Source of the DNA: Lactarius indigo
Lineage: Eukaryota; Basidiomycota; Agaricomycetes; Russulales; Russulaceae
Direction of reading: 5' to 3'
DNA: 64,000 nt
Assembly (NCBI GenBank): GCA_025766275.1
Contig: JAFKAC010000031.1
Location: forward strand, 642,841 to 706,840
Shown: positions 1 through 11,436 of the stretch, piece by piece
Layout of the letters: every line of letters begins with the position of its first letter
Position numbering within the stretch: the first letter of the stretch is position 1
Made by a program: the position numbers and the translations under genes
Notes under the pieces: generated by a model
What the model saw: only the letters and a program-made list of their open reading frames with translations
What the model was told of the DNA's origin: nothing
Database searches by the model: none

Positions 1-1684
1 CACCTTGTCATCGTCGTGGGGCACAGTTACAAGTGGGTCGAAGAATGTCGTGATGCAGCCCAGGCGTGTGCTCAACGCACCACCTTGTTATGGTCCATTG
101 TTGCTGTCCGAGTCGCACTTTCCAGGGAAACCTATATCCGGAAGACGGACACAGGCGGGCTTGAAGGCGGGTAGTATTGGTAGGCGAGGTGCTCAGTGAA
201 TTTCTAAAACGACGGCGCGTTCCTTGGAGTAAGCATTGGCACTGGAGAAGTTGAGCTGCGATGTTGAGACGGGACAGAAACTGCGCTCTATGAGCAGGCA
301 CCAGGCACAGATACCCGCGCTCAGCTGGAACGGACATATTCTGAGTTCGCCGTGCGGAAAACGGGAGTATCTGATCCATCAAGACGTGCGGATCAATGTC
401 CGTGGGCACCAGAATGAATTTCAATCTCTGTACCTGGAGGAAAACGCAAGCGCAAGATGTCAAGCGACGATCGAGCAACCAATTCCGTGAACAGAAGCGG
501 GAATTGGACACCTGCAGCTGTGAAAACCCGTAGATCGGAGCGTGTCGGGGACGCAGGCCAGGGAAACAGGAAAGAGTGACTCGGACTCGACTGTTCAATG
601 GCTCACCCACTCAGCGGAGTTCGAAGTTTGTGCAGCTTCGACTCGGACAACAGAAACGCATGAAGGCCCTAGTACCGAAACCAAAGGCCATTGTCCAAAA
701 AAAGAGAACAATACAGACTGAACGTTTAACGGTCGCCGCACGCAGGCGCGCCCGCGTTTGCCTCCGGTGGAATGAAATCCGCCATAATGTGTGGCCCGCG
801 CAAGGATCGGGCAAAAAGATTCACCGAACGCCCCCATACAAAATCAAGCCACTGTAGCTCGGCTCAAGCTCAACGTACCGCCGTCTATTACTGGCATTAG
901 CGACGGCCTCCGCCCCAGTTTCCGATCACCACTTATACCCTATCAAGTTCGAACACATGCGAGAAGCACGTCTTGTCAGCGAAAGATCCCATTGATACAA
1001 AGCCTGGCTCACACACGTCTCGCTGAAGTCTGGGCGATCTCCTCTCCAATCCCGCACGCAGCGCCTGGATAGAGTGTAATCACTTGTAGGTCTACTCGCT
1101 ATACTTGCTGCGAGTTCTGACGCACCAGTGATGACCCCGACCTTGCCTTTAACGCGCTCGGTGTAGGTGAACAGTTCATCGCCTGTAACCGGGGGTGGGC
1201 ATGCTATCTTTCCCGTCACAATAATTTATTATGACCGATACTCAACTGGCAATACATGCACGACTGATATTCGCGTCTTCTATTACTGCCCCCTTTACGT
1301 GGACGCCAGACACAAACCCAAAATGACTGACCAAGGACGCATCGTCACACATGACCATCTCCTCTCACTAGGGAAACACAGTGGAAACACGCAGTCAAGC
1401 TTCTCGTCTTCCCAGGAGACCAGAACCGCCCACCACCCTCTCGATCGATCAACCCCTACATCACCACGAGGCTCACGCAGCCCTCATCACCTGACTGGCT
1501 AGTCCTGCCCTTTCCCGATCCTGAGAAGGTGAAGGTTTCTTGTTCTCTCTATCGGCTAATATGCTAGTCTACGACAATTCTCGTATGCAATAAGTAGGGC
1601 TGAGACGCAAGTTCATTCTTAGCATATACTCTCTCCTTTACAGCTCATCCTGCGGTCACTCACCACTACCTAGCCCGGTGTAAA
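1..1684. other. No convincing gene; possible coding relic
   Basis: No ORF here shows a recognisable family, a splice pattern or sustained coding character. Around 285-500 on the + strand a few short stretches look protein-like (for example YEQAPGTD and REQKRELDT in neighbouring frames). They could be remnants of a coiled-coil gene, but no frame stays open and I could not join them with introns. The last part, 1560-1684, is the likely promoter and 5' leader of the TmpA-like gene and contains pyrimidine-rich tracts. Confidence 0.4.
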
Positions 1685-3969
1685 ATGTTACCAGTATCTG
1701 CTCCTGAATGCGCTGCCTCTACCTACGATGCGACAGAAGGAGGTACCCTTGAGGTCCACTCGGGCCCATCGAGTGTTTCCACTCTAGCGCGTGTCGACAG
1801 CAAGAAGGTTCACAGACTCGTCGTTCCCGAGGAGGCTATTCCCATCCCGTTACCCCCCACGAACCGGCCGCCTGCCAAGAAGAAGGTTTCCAGATGGATC
1901 CTCTGGCAGTTATGGTTCAATACATACAGGTATGCCTTGTCAGCCAGGGCTAATCGGAGTTTTTGAGTCCTTGTTTTTAAACCTCTTTTCTAGGAAGCTT
2001 TTCGGGTTTGTGTTCACATTGAATATGTTCGGGATCGGCCTGGCGGCGTCTGGGCACCTCCCGTACGCAGAGAAGTATGCTGGCACTATGACCTTTGCAA
2101 ACCTGAACTTCGCTATCCTCATGCGTAACGAGCTCTTCGGTCGCTTCTTGTATTTGTTTGTGAACACTTACTTCGCTAAGGTAGCCATCGCATTAGTTCA
2201 GCCGCTATTTCGTATTTGGTGCTTATCATTGTCAGTGGCCGCCGCTATGGTGGAGGCTGGGCTGTACATCCGTTCTTCAGGTATGAACTTCTTTTGCCTT
2301 GGCGTATGCAAGTGATTTCATAGCAATGTTTGCAGCACCTAGGGGGCATTCACAGCGGCTGTGCACTTTCCGGTATTGGCTGGTTCACACTGAAGGTCGT
2401 CAACAATTTCCGACACCATTCTGTCAATCATAATTATATTCTCGTTATTGGGACGATAACGAATATTTCTGCCATTGTCACTGCTATGAGCGCATTCCCT
2501 TGGGTGAGGAACACCCATCATAAGTGAGTCATGTTTGCTGCCACGACGACAAGGTCGGCTAAATGATCCATCAGTGTCTTCGAGCGTCACCACCGTTTCG
2601 TCGGATGGCTTAGCCTCGTTCTTATTTGTGAGAGGAAATTCTTTCAGCATTTATAAGGAGCTAATGGCCGCGTTTCAGGGGTTTTCACCATTCTTGAAGA
2701 CTCGTATAATCCGGACAATCGGTCATGGAAATTAAGCTGCGCAGCACATCCTCCGCCAGCAGAACTTCTGGTTTGTGATGGGGATGACGACGCTGTATGT
2801 AGAGCCCGGAGCCTTTTTCCTGATCGTAGGCATGCTCACTCACTCCGGCCAGCATTATCGCTCCATGGCTGTGCGTCCGCGAGGTCCCTGTAGATATCGA
2901 ACTCGTGGGCCTTTTCTCGCCTTCATCACGTCGAATATCTAAAGCTCCATAATTGTAGCCGTCGCCAAAGGTTGCCATCATCCGCTTTAAGCGTGGAATG
3001 CAACAAGGACTCCTCGGGCGTATTAGCCATACGCCCATTATGGAATACCATATTTTTGGAATCGTTTCGTGAGGAGCTCTTTTTGTTATCAGAATCGTCT
3101 TCTCACGCGAGTAATGTTTTAGTGAGGGAACTCACGCCGAGTATCACTATATGATCTGCGGTGTGCAAGGTAGCTCCTTTTTTTGTTTTTGTTTTTTTGC
3201 GATTTGTCGCCCACAGCTATCATGGCCGGCCTGGCAGGTGACTTTACTCGCGGCCTCGTAAACAACCCTCCACGGACGCTCTGGACACGGGAGCTGAAGG
3301 TGAGCCCAGGCAACTTTCTAACGAGGTACACGTGCGATCCGTAACGGGTTTCCAGTTCGCTGGTGTCTCGAATACTTCCACCTTGTACAAACGTGGCATT
3401 CGGATATGCACGGGTACCGGTATCGGCGCTGCATTGTCCACCTGCCTCCAGTCACCCCATTGGTGAGATACCTGACGGGTCGATACATCCCAGGACCATG
3501 CTGACAATGAGGCACAGGTACTTGATCTGGATCGGTGCGCCCAGGAAATAGCACCGATTGCAGCAAGAAAACCGATGGTCTTCTCCCCGTAATCTAGGTT
3601 CTGATCAGGAAAAGACATTTGGACCAACGATCAGCGGTCTCGTCCACCGTCACATAGGCCCAGAGCGTCTCTTGTTGTGGGACAGCAAGCTCAGGGGTGG
3701 GCGTCCAGATACGATGAGGATTCTGAAAGAGGTGTACTATACCTGGGATGCCGAAGGTGACGTCGTCCATTTCGGCGCGCTGTAAAATACCAGCGCTGAC
3801 AGTGCGTCCGATGCAGTCGTCTTCATCACGTCGAACTACGTCGGCAATTCAGAGATCATGCGGGGCTGCAAAGAGGCAGGCATTCCTGCCTTTGGCACGC
3901 TGTGGGATTTCGTGAGTGTCGTCTTTGTAGTGCGCACTGATATCCGCTTGACGACCGTTCTCGCAGTGA
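1685..3969 (+). CDS. TmpA-like integral membrane oxidoreductase
   Basis: This is a multi-exon gene of the TmpA family, membrane proteins also found fused to adenylate-forming reductases in basidiomycetes. After a polar N-terminus the exons give several hydrophobic segments (for example GFVFTLNMFGIGLAASGH, then NELFGRFLYLFVNTYFAK and WPPLWWRLGCTSVLQ). The C-terminal half resembles a ferredoxin-reductase-type nucleotide-binding domain (ICTGTGIGAALSTC, FGPTISGLV, LLLWDSK, VVFITSNYVGNSE). Exons begin at 1685, 1994, 2236, 2336, 2575 and 2679, and splicing continues to a final exon that is only the stop codon TGA at 3967-3969, after acceptor ctcgcag. Every junction fits GT-AG. One extra base lies near 2743-2744 (GC followed by AG, then CACATC); without it the frame runs on into the conserved NFWFVMGMT. 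The role is inferred. Aspergillus TmpA affects conidiation, but the substrate is unknown. Confidence 0.85.
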
Positions 3970-5093
3970 ACGGCACAGCGCAGGCATTTATTTAATCATG
4001 CTCAGTGGGGCACTTCTATACTTAAGTAAGTCGTAGACCGTGTTGGGGGTTCGGAGCTCGTTACTCACGTGTTGGTGGTGCAGGCTTTCACTCACATGTG
4101 GTGAGTACTCTCCAATTTCACCCCTCTCTTGCTTGAGTGTGTTTACTTGAGTGTGCTTTTGCCGAGCCGAGTTGAACGTTACTGCTTCCCCTCCGTGGCG
4201 AGTCGGGTCGATGGGTAGCTGGTATCTCTCTCTTCCCCCTTCTTCCGTAAAGTTACATTCCCAATGGCTGCACCTGTGTGCAGTAATATTTAATCTGATC
4301 TCAATGAGCGGTTATTTATAGGATTGAGCGGACCCTTGGCACGTACATGTGCCCGAGATTTTCGTCCCGATTCGGACACGTCTGAAGGAGTTACTCGGGT
4401 GAGAGTGCAGGGGTCTCAGAAAGAAACCGGCTTTAATTACACCTCGTGAACCTCCTCACTCGTGGTGTCCTGCGATGGACCTGGGAGAAGCCGACATTGT
4501 TATCAGGAACACAACGGGGTTCAGCAGCATCATGACGATCTGCACGAGTTGTGCGTCCGAGGGTGGACGTGACGGCGTCGTACCGATCTAGAGCCTGAAC
4601 ATGGCTACACGTTCTCCTCCACAACCCCCGAATACGCGTAATAACGGGCACGAGGACAGCGCAGACAAATATATATCGATATCATACAATTGCCGGATCA
4701 TTTAAGGTCTAAAGACCCTAAATTTGTGGTGCTCCGGTTCTTTGACACTAAGCGACTCGTACGGAGATGCGAGCGTGGCCCAGCCTGTTCACACGCTAGT
4801 TGCCTTGAAAAAACTCCGATTTCGTCAGTTGATGGGTTGTAAATAAGTTGCCTATCTCACCAAGCATCAGCGCATCAGCGTTCATCGAACTTTCATCAAG
4901 TGAGATACCATCGAACTGATCTCGGGACTTGGGAGGTCCCCCAAAACTTTGGAGCGTGGAGCGACGTATCGTCGGTCTACGGACCGCATTTTGCATTCGG
5001 GCCCGTCTGCGTCAGTTCTGCTCGAGTCATCGGCGGTACTCGACACTGGACATCAAACGCGTCGTGAGTCCATCAGTTTTCCGCACCACATAC
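3970..5093. other. Intergenic, no gene seen
   Basis: No family or exon chain is recognisable on either strand. The region holds the 3' flank of the TmpA-like gene and the upstream flank of the dehydratase. Short open frames at 4433-4651 (-) and 4929-5558 (+) have no coherent domain, and the latter runs out of frame into the dehydratase exons. Confidence 0.5.
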
Positions 5094-6450
5094 TATGTCT
5101 GTCGAGCAGTGCCAAAGCCATCTCTGGACGGAAACCCCACTCATTTTCTCCAGCCACCTCTCCACGCGGCTCGGGTGCGACGAATACGCCGTCTACCTCA
5201 AACTCGAGGTGCGTGCCGTGCCACCCGCATCTCAAACACAGCGGCTGCAACTGTAATGCCAGAACCTCCAGCCGTCACACTCGTACAAGTACCGCGGCCT
5301 CTCGCACTTTATACAGCGCGCGCTCGCGACACACGGACCGACGCTACGCGTCGTGTGTGCGTCGGGGGGCAACGCAGGCCTCGCGGCTGCGTACGCCGCG
5401 CAGGTGCTCGGTGTGCCCTGCGCCATCTACCTCCCGAACGGCGTCGACGCGCGCACGCGCGCCTTCTTGCGCGACGTTGGCGCGGAGGTCGTCGTCACGG
5501 GCCGGTTCTACCTCGAAGCGCTCCGCGCGGCCGAGGCAGCCGTGCGGACGCAGCCTAACGCGTACGTACGCGTTCGGCGATGGCAGCACGTACGCTCACG
5601 TCAGCGTCAAAATTCTTTTCGGCAGCGTACTCGTGCCCGCGTACGACCATCCCACGCTGTGGGAGGGCCATGCGTCGATGATCGCAGAGATACAGACGCA
5701 GCTCCCGCGCGGCATTAAGCCCGCAGCGGTGTTCTGCAGCGTTGGCGGCGGGGGACTTCTCGGCGGCGTGATCGAGGGATGCAGAGACGCAGGCTGGGAC
5801 GACGGTGCGACGTTCCTTCCATTCCCAGAACCATGGGCTTAGACGGGAGGTGTAGTGCCCGTGGTCGCGCTCGAGACGCACGGCTCTGCGTGCTTCTACC
5901 ACTCGGTCGCTGCGAACCGCGCACCCGCCGACGACGCCCCCGCCGGGGTGACTCTGCGGACGGATGAAACGCACGGCATACGCGTCGCGCACGTAACCGA
6001 GCTCAAATCAAAGGCGACATCTCTCGGGGCGTCGGAACCGTCTGCAAGCGTAGTGCGCGCCGCAATGGACCGCGCCGGTGGCGTGAAGTGCGTGACCGTA
6101 CCAGATGAAGTGACTATGCAACTTGCTGGGGCGTTCGCCGGTGAGTGGCCCGCATTCACGTATACGTAAGCAACGCCGCGAGACCACGAGCAGACGATCA
6201 CAAATTCTTGGTGGAGTTGGCGTGCTCAGCAACGCTGGTGCCAGCGTATAAGCGCGAGCTTATGACGCGGCTGGTACCGCCAACTGGGGCCGAGAAAAAG
6301 ACACTCGTGTTCATTGTGTGTGGTGGGTTCAAGATATCGCAGCAGGATTTATTAGAGTACACGGAGATTGTCCACAAGGACTTGGGGGAAGGGGGGAAAT
6401 GGGATGCCATAGTCGACGGTGAGAAGTTGCGACTCGACACGATGATTTGA
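5094..6450 (+). CDS. L-serine/L-threonine dehydratase, PLP-dependent
   Basis: This is a fold-type II PLP enzyme that deaminates serine to pyruvate or threonine to 2-oxobutyrate, of the fungal catabolic (CHA1-like) type. The first exon starts at ATG 5094 (MSVEQCQSHLWTETPL). Exon 2 carries the PLP-lysine motif SYKYRG and the phosphate-binding SGGNAGLAAA. The next exon gives VLVPAYDHPTLWEGHASM and the glycine loop SVGGGGLLGGV. Later exons give VPVVALETHGSACFYHSV and LVELACSATLVPAY. The junctions I used are GC|gtacgtacgcg to ggcag|CGTACTC, GACG|gtgcgac to gtgtag|TGCCC, and GCCG|gtgagt to gagcag|ACGATC. All keep the frame, so the gene looks intact. It converges on PET100, with 139 bp between the two stop codons. 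I cannot tell serine from threonine preference by eye. Confidence 0.9.
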
Positions 6451-6589
6451 GAGGCGTTTTGGTAGACGGTCTAATTTGTACGTGCACGATAGTAAGACGC
6501 TCAACGAAACGTAGCGCAAGTACTAAAGCACTATTGGGAATGGTCTTGCGGGAGTCGTGAATATATAGGACGAACCTGTAGGCGATGAT

Positions 6590-6946
6590 CTACACCAGCT
6601 TTTTAGCCCCCTCGCTGGGTGAAATGCCCTCCGTGGCCTCGTGCTCACGTTGCGCACGCAGTGCAGCCTTCTCCGCCTTGATGCGTTCAAGTTCCTGACG
6701 TACAGCCGCATGGTTGGTTGGCATGCTACTACTACGTGCTGTCCTGTCATCGGATGGAAAGATTCGGTCTTTATACTGAGCGACCAAATATGCGGTCATG
6801 CGACGGCCAAGCGAGGGTCTAAACGTACGCACCGGTATCACGTTCGTTCTGTACCATTCCGGGTCACCGTAATGGAGAAAAACGAGGACAGGGAAGAAGA
6901 CATAGACAGCAAATTTGAACACTTCTAGGTTTGGTCCGGCCATCAC
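6590..6946 (-). CDS. PET100: PET100 cytochrome c oxidase assembly factor
   Basis: Pet100 is a small inner-mitochondrial-membrane protein that chaperones assembly of cytochrome c oxidase. The N-terminus GPNLEVFKFAVYVFFPV followed by HYGDPEWYRTNV is the family signature, with one transmembrane segment. A 57-bp intron (6776-6832, GT-AG) interrupts the gene. It is divisible by three and would read through, but removing it brings NVIP next to YKDRIFPSDDRTAR, as in homologues. The C-terminal part is a charged helix (RQELERIKAEKAALRAQRE). Length after splicing is about 99 residues, typical for the family. It lies just downstream of glutamate decarboxylase on the same strand. Confidence 0.88.
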   Translation of the reverse strand: MMAGPNLEVFKFAVYVFFPVLVFLHYGDPEWYRTNVIPVRTFRPSLGRRMTAYLVAQYKDRIFPSDDRTARSSSMPTNHAAVRQELERIKAEKAALRAQREHEATEGISPSEGAKKLV

Positions 6947-7152
6947 TGGTCAGCACGCTCGTTCGCGACAAGCCTTGGATCGAACGGTCCGAACCACGTG
7001 AGCGTCCTTTGTTGCCAGTGACATACGGTACAGTAAATTTACATGTACAGGTCAAATTCTTCTCAATACACTCTCACAACCTTTTGGTGTGCCGTATGCG
7101 TCTCTTACGACATTGACGTGAGCCAATGATACCGCCTCCCGAGCGTACACGC

Positions 7153-9266
7153 TCAGCAGGGTTTCGTATAGGTACCAGAATGCTTAGCGACACCCTCCAC
7201 CTCGTGCTTCTCAACCCTGCCGTGTACCTTTTCATGAGAGGAAACACCATGCTTTCCGAGCGTGGATAGGGCGTGTGTAGGGGAATCTTGCTTGCTGAGG
7301 TCCTCGGTAATCTCGCACTGTGGATCACTGGGTGAGTAACCAGCGCTGTCTCGTGATTCGATCACATACAATGTCAGCGACGAGACGATCCAGGAGAGCC
7401 TCTGTGAAATTCTCTTTTACAACCACACGTAAAATGTCAACTTGACTGAGATCGGGGGCAAGGTCATAATTTGGGACAATCCTGTATGCACAACGTAGGT
7501 GAGTAAATATACACATTCGGGGTACCGCACCAACGCACCATCCTTTCGTGCGAAGTAGGGTCTGGACCCATTTCTGTTGAATATCCGGGTGCTTCTGTTG
7601 GAAACCATCCGAAAAGCGGAACGCTACGACAGGGAGACCCGCTTCATACGACTGTACGTATATCAGCGAATCTGTTCGGCATCGCGGGATGAGAGACAAA
7701 CCTCAACATCCCCATCATGCCCAGCGGGGGTCGGGCCGTCGCCCACGTGACGGTGGATATCGCTCAGCACAGTGAAGTAGCCGCTTCGTTCAAGGGCACG
7801 AGATAGGGTGCGTGCGTTCTTGAGGTCTGTCAGGGCGATATTGCGATAGCCTTCAAAGCCGAGATTGAGGAAGTTGAAATATTGCGCGATGATAGGATGA
7901 GCAGGTCGCGAAAAGTTCAGCGAGAAAGAGTATTCCACAGAACCAAGGTAATGGAGCTCAAAAATAAGGTCTTTGGGGAGATACTTTGCCGAGCGCCATA
8001 TAACCCAACCCACTCCAACGTATGCAAGACCGAACTTGTGACCGGATGTATTGATGGAAACGACACGTGGAATTCTGAAGTCCCATTCCAATTTTGGAGT
8101 AGCAAATGGAGCGACAAAGCCCCCAGATGCACCATCCACTGTGATCGTACGTATGTGAGCGACAAAAACGTATGAGCATCACTAAGTTAGTCATACCGTG
8201 GATTGGAACTGAATGACCAGTTCTCGCCTCGTACTCATCGAGCAAGTCTGCCATTTCTTTCACAGGTTCGTAATGCCCGGTGTATGTGCCTGAACGTAAA
8301 TGTCAGAGGAGCATACGTGCCAAGACTTGGAGAACACATACTGCCAAGGATCACGTAGACACCGATAGTATTTTCGTCGACGTATTCCATAGCTTTCTTC
8401 GGGTCAAGTCGATACTTGCTCTCAACGGAGATCGGAACAAGTCGCATCTCTACTTCGAAGTAGCGAGCGAATTTTTCGAGAGCTACCTGAGCATTGGCAC
8501 CCATAATGATATTGGGACCGGGCTCATGGATCGATTTTCCTGCGGCCTTGCGTTTCTCCTGCCAGATACGCTTCATGGCCAGACCCCCGAGTTGAATGGC
8601 CTCCGAAGAGCCGGTCGTGGCGGTACCCACGGCATGGTGATGTGACGGTGCATGCCAAAGCTCGGACAATATGGAAATGCCTGCGGGCCACGGGTCAATA
8701 GTCATCAGCAAAAGTAAGTGCGTGTTACTCACAGCGGGTGTGGATGTCCTGAGTCATAGGATACTCATCCTGATCGATCAGGTTCTTAGAAATGTTCTCC
8801 AGCATGAGCTTGTCGGCAATGGATGGCATCCAAGTCTGCACAAACGACGCTAGATTCAAGAGGGGTTGGCCATCAAGAGAGAGCTCATCGTGGATGATCT
8901 GATAAGCAGTTTCTGGGTCGACACCCTGTGGTAGCGTCAGTTCGAAGTTCTGGAGGCAAGGATATATGTGCTTGCCTTGGACGGTATTTTGTATTTCGGG
9001 ACGGACAACGAACCGTAACGAGACCCGTAACGAGACCCCCCCGCATGGTGAACTGTGTCCTGATTGGAATCTGCCAAATGATGCGCAGATCGTGGCTTTA
9101 TTTCTTTGTCCTATGAACGCTGAGTCAAATACAACAGGTGAGAAGACGAAGGACAGTAACCTTTGATTCCTTGATAATATGCTCCGGGTTAACTCGCTAT
9201 GAGGAACGAATGTGAAGACGCATAAAAGTGGGGAGAGTGTGCCGAACCGACCTTTGATAGAGCCAT
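7153..9266 (-). CDS. GAD: Glutamate decarboxylase (PLP)
   Basis: This enzyme converts glutamate to GABA and CO2. The start is ATG at 9266 (MALSK, then RVNPEHIIKESK after an intron, then DKEIKPRSAHHL). Family motifs in order are LLNLASFVQTWMP, KLMLENISKNLIDQDEYP, HAVGTATTGSSEAIQLGG, VDGASGGFVAPF and the PLP lysine in NTSGHKFGL. Later come HPIIAQYFNFLNLGFEGY and QKWVQTLLRTKGW. The C-terminus ends HSGTYTKPC, a form I associate with basidiomycete enzymes. The intron at 8926-8975 uses a GC-AG donor (gcaagc); with it KYKIPSK joins GVDPETAYQ and no frameshift is needed. The last intron runs from gtatgtgatc to gatccacag and joins VADI to CEITEDL. The N-terminal exon has an in-frame 12-bp duplication (9014-9037), giving GSRYGSRYGS. 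The gene looks intact. Confidence 0.92.
9014..9037. repeat. 12-bp perfect tandem duplication
   Basis: The unit cgtaacgagacc occurs twice head to tail inside the N-terminal coding exon of glutamate decarboxylase. It is in frame and repeats the GSRY residues. Confidence 0.85.
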
Positions 9267-10848
9267 GGTTCGAGATGTTGGAGAAGGGAGAAGTGGTGGA
9301 AGGAGTGGTTTATGCGAGGGGTTCTTGTATGCTACTGAGCTCAGCTGGTAGCGCCCCTGACGTCATATATGCAGTCGATCCATGTTGTTATTATTGTAAA
9401 ATGCAACTAACCTGAGCTAGAACAGGGCCAGATTCTCGTCCCGTGAGCAACTTTGACCACCGACGCAATCAGTGTCCATCCATGCGCCACCATCGATTCA
9501 CTCAATCATATCCAACGATTTCTCTAGGTAGACTCTGCCCACGTATGGCCACTGGATTCATTTTGTCGTGACCTTCGTGCCTCTCTACTCAGTGATTCAG
9601 CTGGCCACTATGGACAAGGCAAAGGTCAGAATCTTCCGATACTCCTGTCTGATCCGGGTGCGCATAAATATCTCACCGATAAGCTATACTTTCTACAAGT
9701 TGTTTCTGATACCGGATGCGTCCGGAACGTATTCATACCTCGTGTGTGTTGGTATTCTCACGATCGGTATTAGTGACCGGCTGCGCAGTTGCAGTCCCAT
9801 GGTGGCCGCCATTTGTTCTGTCGGAGAATGGAGGTCTTGACTTCGTTTGTGATCGATGTGATCGGTCGAGTTGAGCGACAATGGAAAGGCCTGAGAATAA
9901 CCCCGGAGTCAGTCACTTCGTGGTGCCAAAGTGCGGACGAGATGAACAGGGGAACCACACAAAACTCCGAAACCCATATTGGTAGGTGGAAAACGGGGTC
10001 TTGTGGTATGCAAGCAAATTCCTTCTGTCAGCTTCGTACAGGCCAAATAGAACCATTACATGCAAGGTTGGACCGCGCGTGCTAGTGACGTCGGGTGGTA
10101 TCGTAGGACGTCATGCAATACTGCGAAGATTTCCGACGCAACTCTAGAATCATTAATGGTTTTAAACTTCGACGCTTGGAGGACTGCTACAACTCTAGCA
10201 ATAGTGTCACTGTTCTCCCTATCCTGATGACGCTACTGGTGCAGGTGATGTCCGCTAGTGCTAATGTGCTCACACCGGTCTCAGCCTGTTCCACGCATTC
10301 AGTAGAGTGCCGTCCAAAGCCGCTGATGCAAATATCACACGCACGTGTGACGGCTCCCTGCCTTGATTCGAAGCTCGGATCAATATCCACTTTTCGGGAA
10401 GGTCCTACTCGACCAACATAGTTCAACATGTCCTCGGAGGCGTTCGGCAAGATCAAGACGAGGAAATTTGACGGTGAAGGGACGAGCGGCGAAGACAACG
10501 TGATTGTGATTACGGTAAAGTTTTGCGTATCTTTGTGTCCCATATGGTCTGACTCTTCTGAGTGTCCAAATCAATGTCCTGCAATAGGAAATTTTAGACC
10601 AGATAAACCGGGCAGAGACGCGAGGAACTGAAGAACTATCCACGTCATAGATCCCTAGGTTGACAATGCCATATGCGGTCTTGATGTCTTGGATGGACCT
10701 TGAGCATAACGTTGCCTCCGTTTTGATCCCTAGGAGTTAGAGGTGCGCATTTGGTTTCGTCGTACGACCAGCAATGTTTTGACTGAGAGGGTGAGGAGGA
10801 CTGTCTTCGGCTAGCTATTTCAATTGACGTGCACGTGAGGTTGAAAGC
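9267..10848. other. Intergenic, no gene assigned
   Basis: About 1.6 kb without a recognisable gene. On the - strand, roughly 10570 down to 10050, short stretches look coding-like (for example NDSRVASEIFAVLHDVL near 10120-10180 and GRHSTECVEQAETGV near 10290-10340). I could not chain them into a model or match a family. They may be an unknown or decayed gene. Confidence 0.35.
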
Positions 10849-10856
10849 GTATAAAG
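10849..10856 (+). promoter_or_regulatory. TATA-like element
   Basis: The sequence gtataaag lies about 125 bp upstream of ATG 10978, which suits a fungal core promoter for the acidic protein gene. Confidence 0.4.
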
Positions 10857-10977
10857 AGGCCGCTCTGCCATTTTTTCCTCACGAAGAGGACGACGACGCG
10901 CTTATCATCCATCAATATCGAGTGCATTGTTTTCAAGCGTCCTCCAATCTTTCAGTTTTCGGGAACAGTCACTAGAG

Positions 10978-11436
10978 ATGCAGCGCACAGCATCATCCAT
11001 GCAGTCATCCATGCCTCCCTCGTCTCTTATCGACCCTCAGGAAGATCCAGTAACCGTTGCAGAAAATCAAGTTGCTGCTATGTTGGACAAGCTGGAGAGT
11101 ATCGGTGCTCTGCAACGGTCAAACCGAATGGATCTCGAGGAGGTCATCAACCCACCAGAGGAAGCGTATCCATACAACATCACAGACCAAGATGAATTCG
11201 ACGCAGCCATGGAGGAGGAGGAGGAGGAAGACGACGACGACGACGATGATGATGATGACGACGACGACGTTGACGTTGATACTGATACTCCGGTGGAACT
11301 ACGTCCAACGCGTGCTGAGGCGATTCAAGCAGCATTAATGATTATCCGCTATGTCAAGAACAAAGACGGTGCATATTTTCGCGAGGTGGAATCGGCGTTG
11401 ACTTCTTTCGTACAGCGGTTACGCGCAAACGATTAG
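10978..11436 (+). CDS. Small acidic protein, unknown function
   Basis: This is a single-exon ORF of about 152 residues from ATG 10978. Earlier in-frame codons lack an ATG. The middle is an extreme acidic tract, a run of glutamates then aspartates at 11213-11276, encoded by GAG and GAC/GAT repeats. The C-terminus, RPTRAEAIQAALMIIRYV to SALTSFVQRLRAND, resembles the short tail region I recall after the catalytic core of pogo/Tigger-type transposases in basidiomycetes. No catalytic DDE core is present beside it. It could be a domesticated or solo transposase tail or an unrelated small nuclear protein. Confidence 0.6.
   Translation: MQRTASSMQSSMPPSSLIDPQEDPVTVAENQVAAMLDKLESIGALQRSNRMDLEEVINPPEEAYPYNITDQDEFDAAMEEEEEEDDDDDDDDDDDDDVDVDTDTPVELRPTRAEAIQAALMIIRYVKNKDGAYFREVESALTSFVQRLRAND

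Noticed and set aside
8..610. 200-codon open frame on the - strand at the window start
   Set aside because: It has no domain, its composition looks random and it overlaps weak coding-like text on the + strand. Length alone is not enough in this GC-balanced sequence.
8926..9040. Frameshift in the glutamate decarboxylase N-terminus
   Set aside because: A GC-AG intron (8926-8975) plus a GT-AG intron ending cgttcatag gives a complete, in-frame N-terminus.
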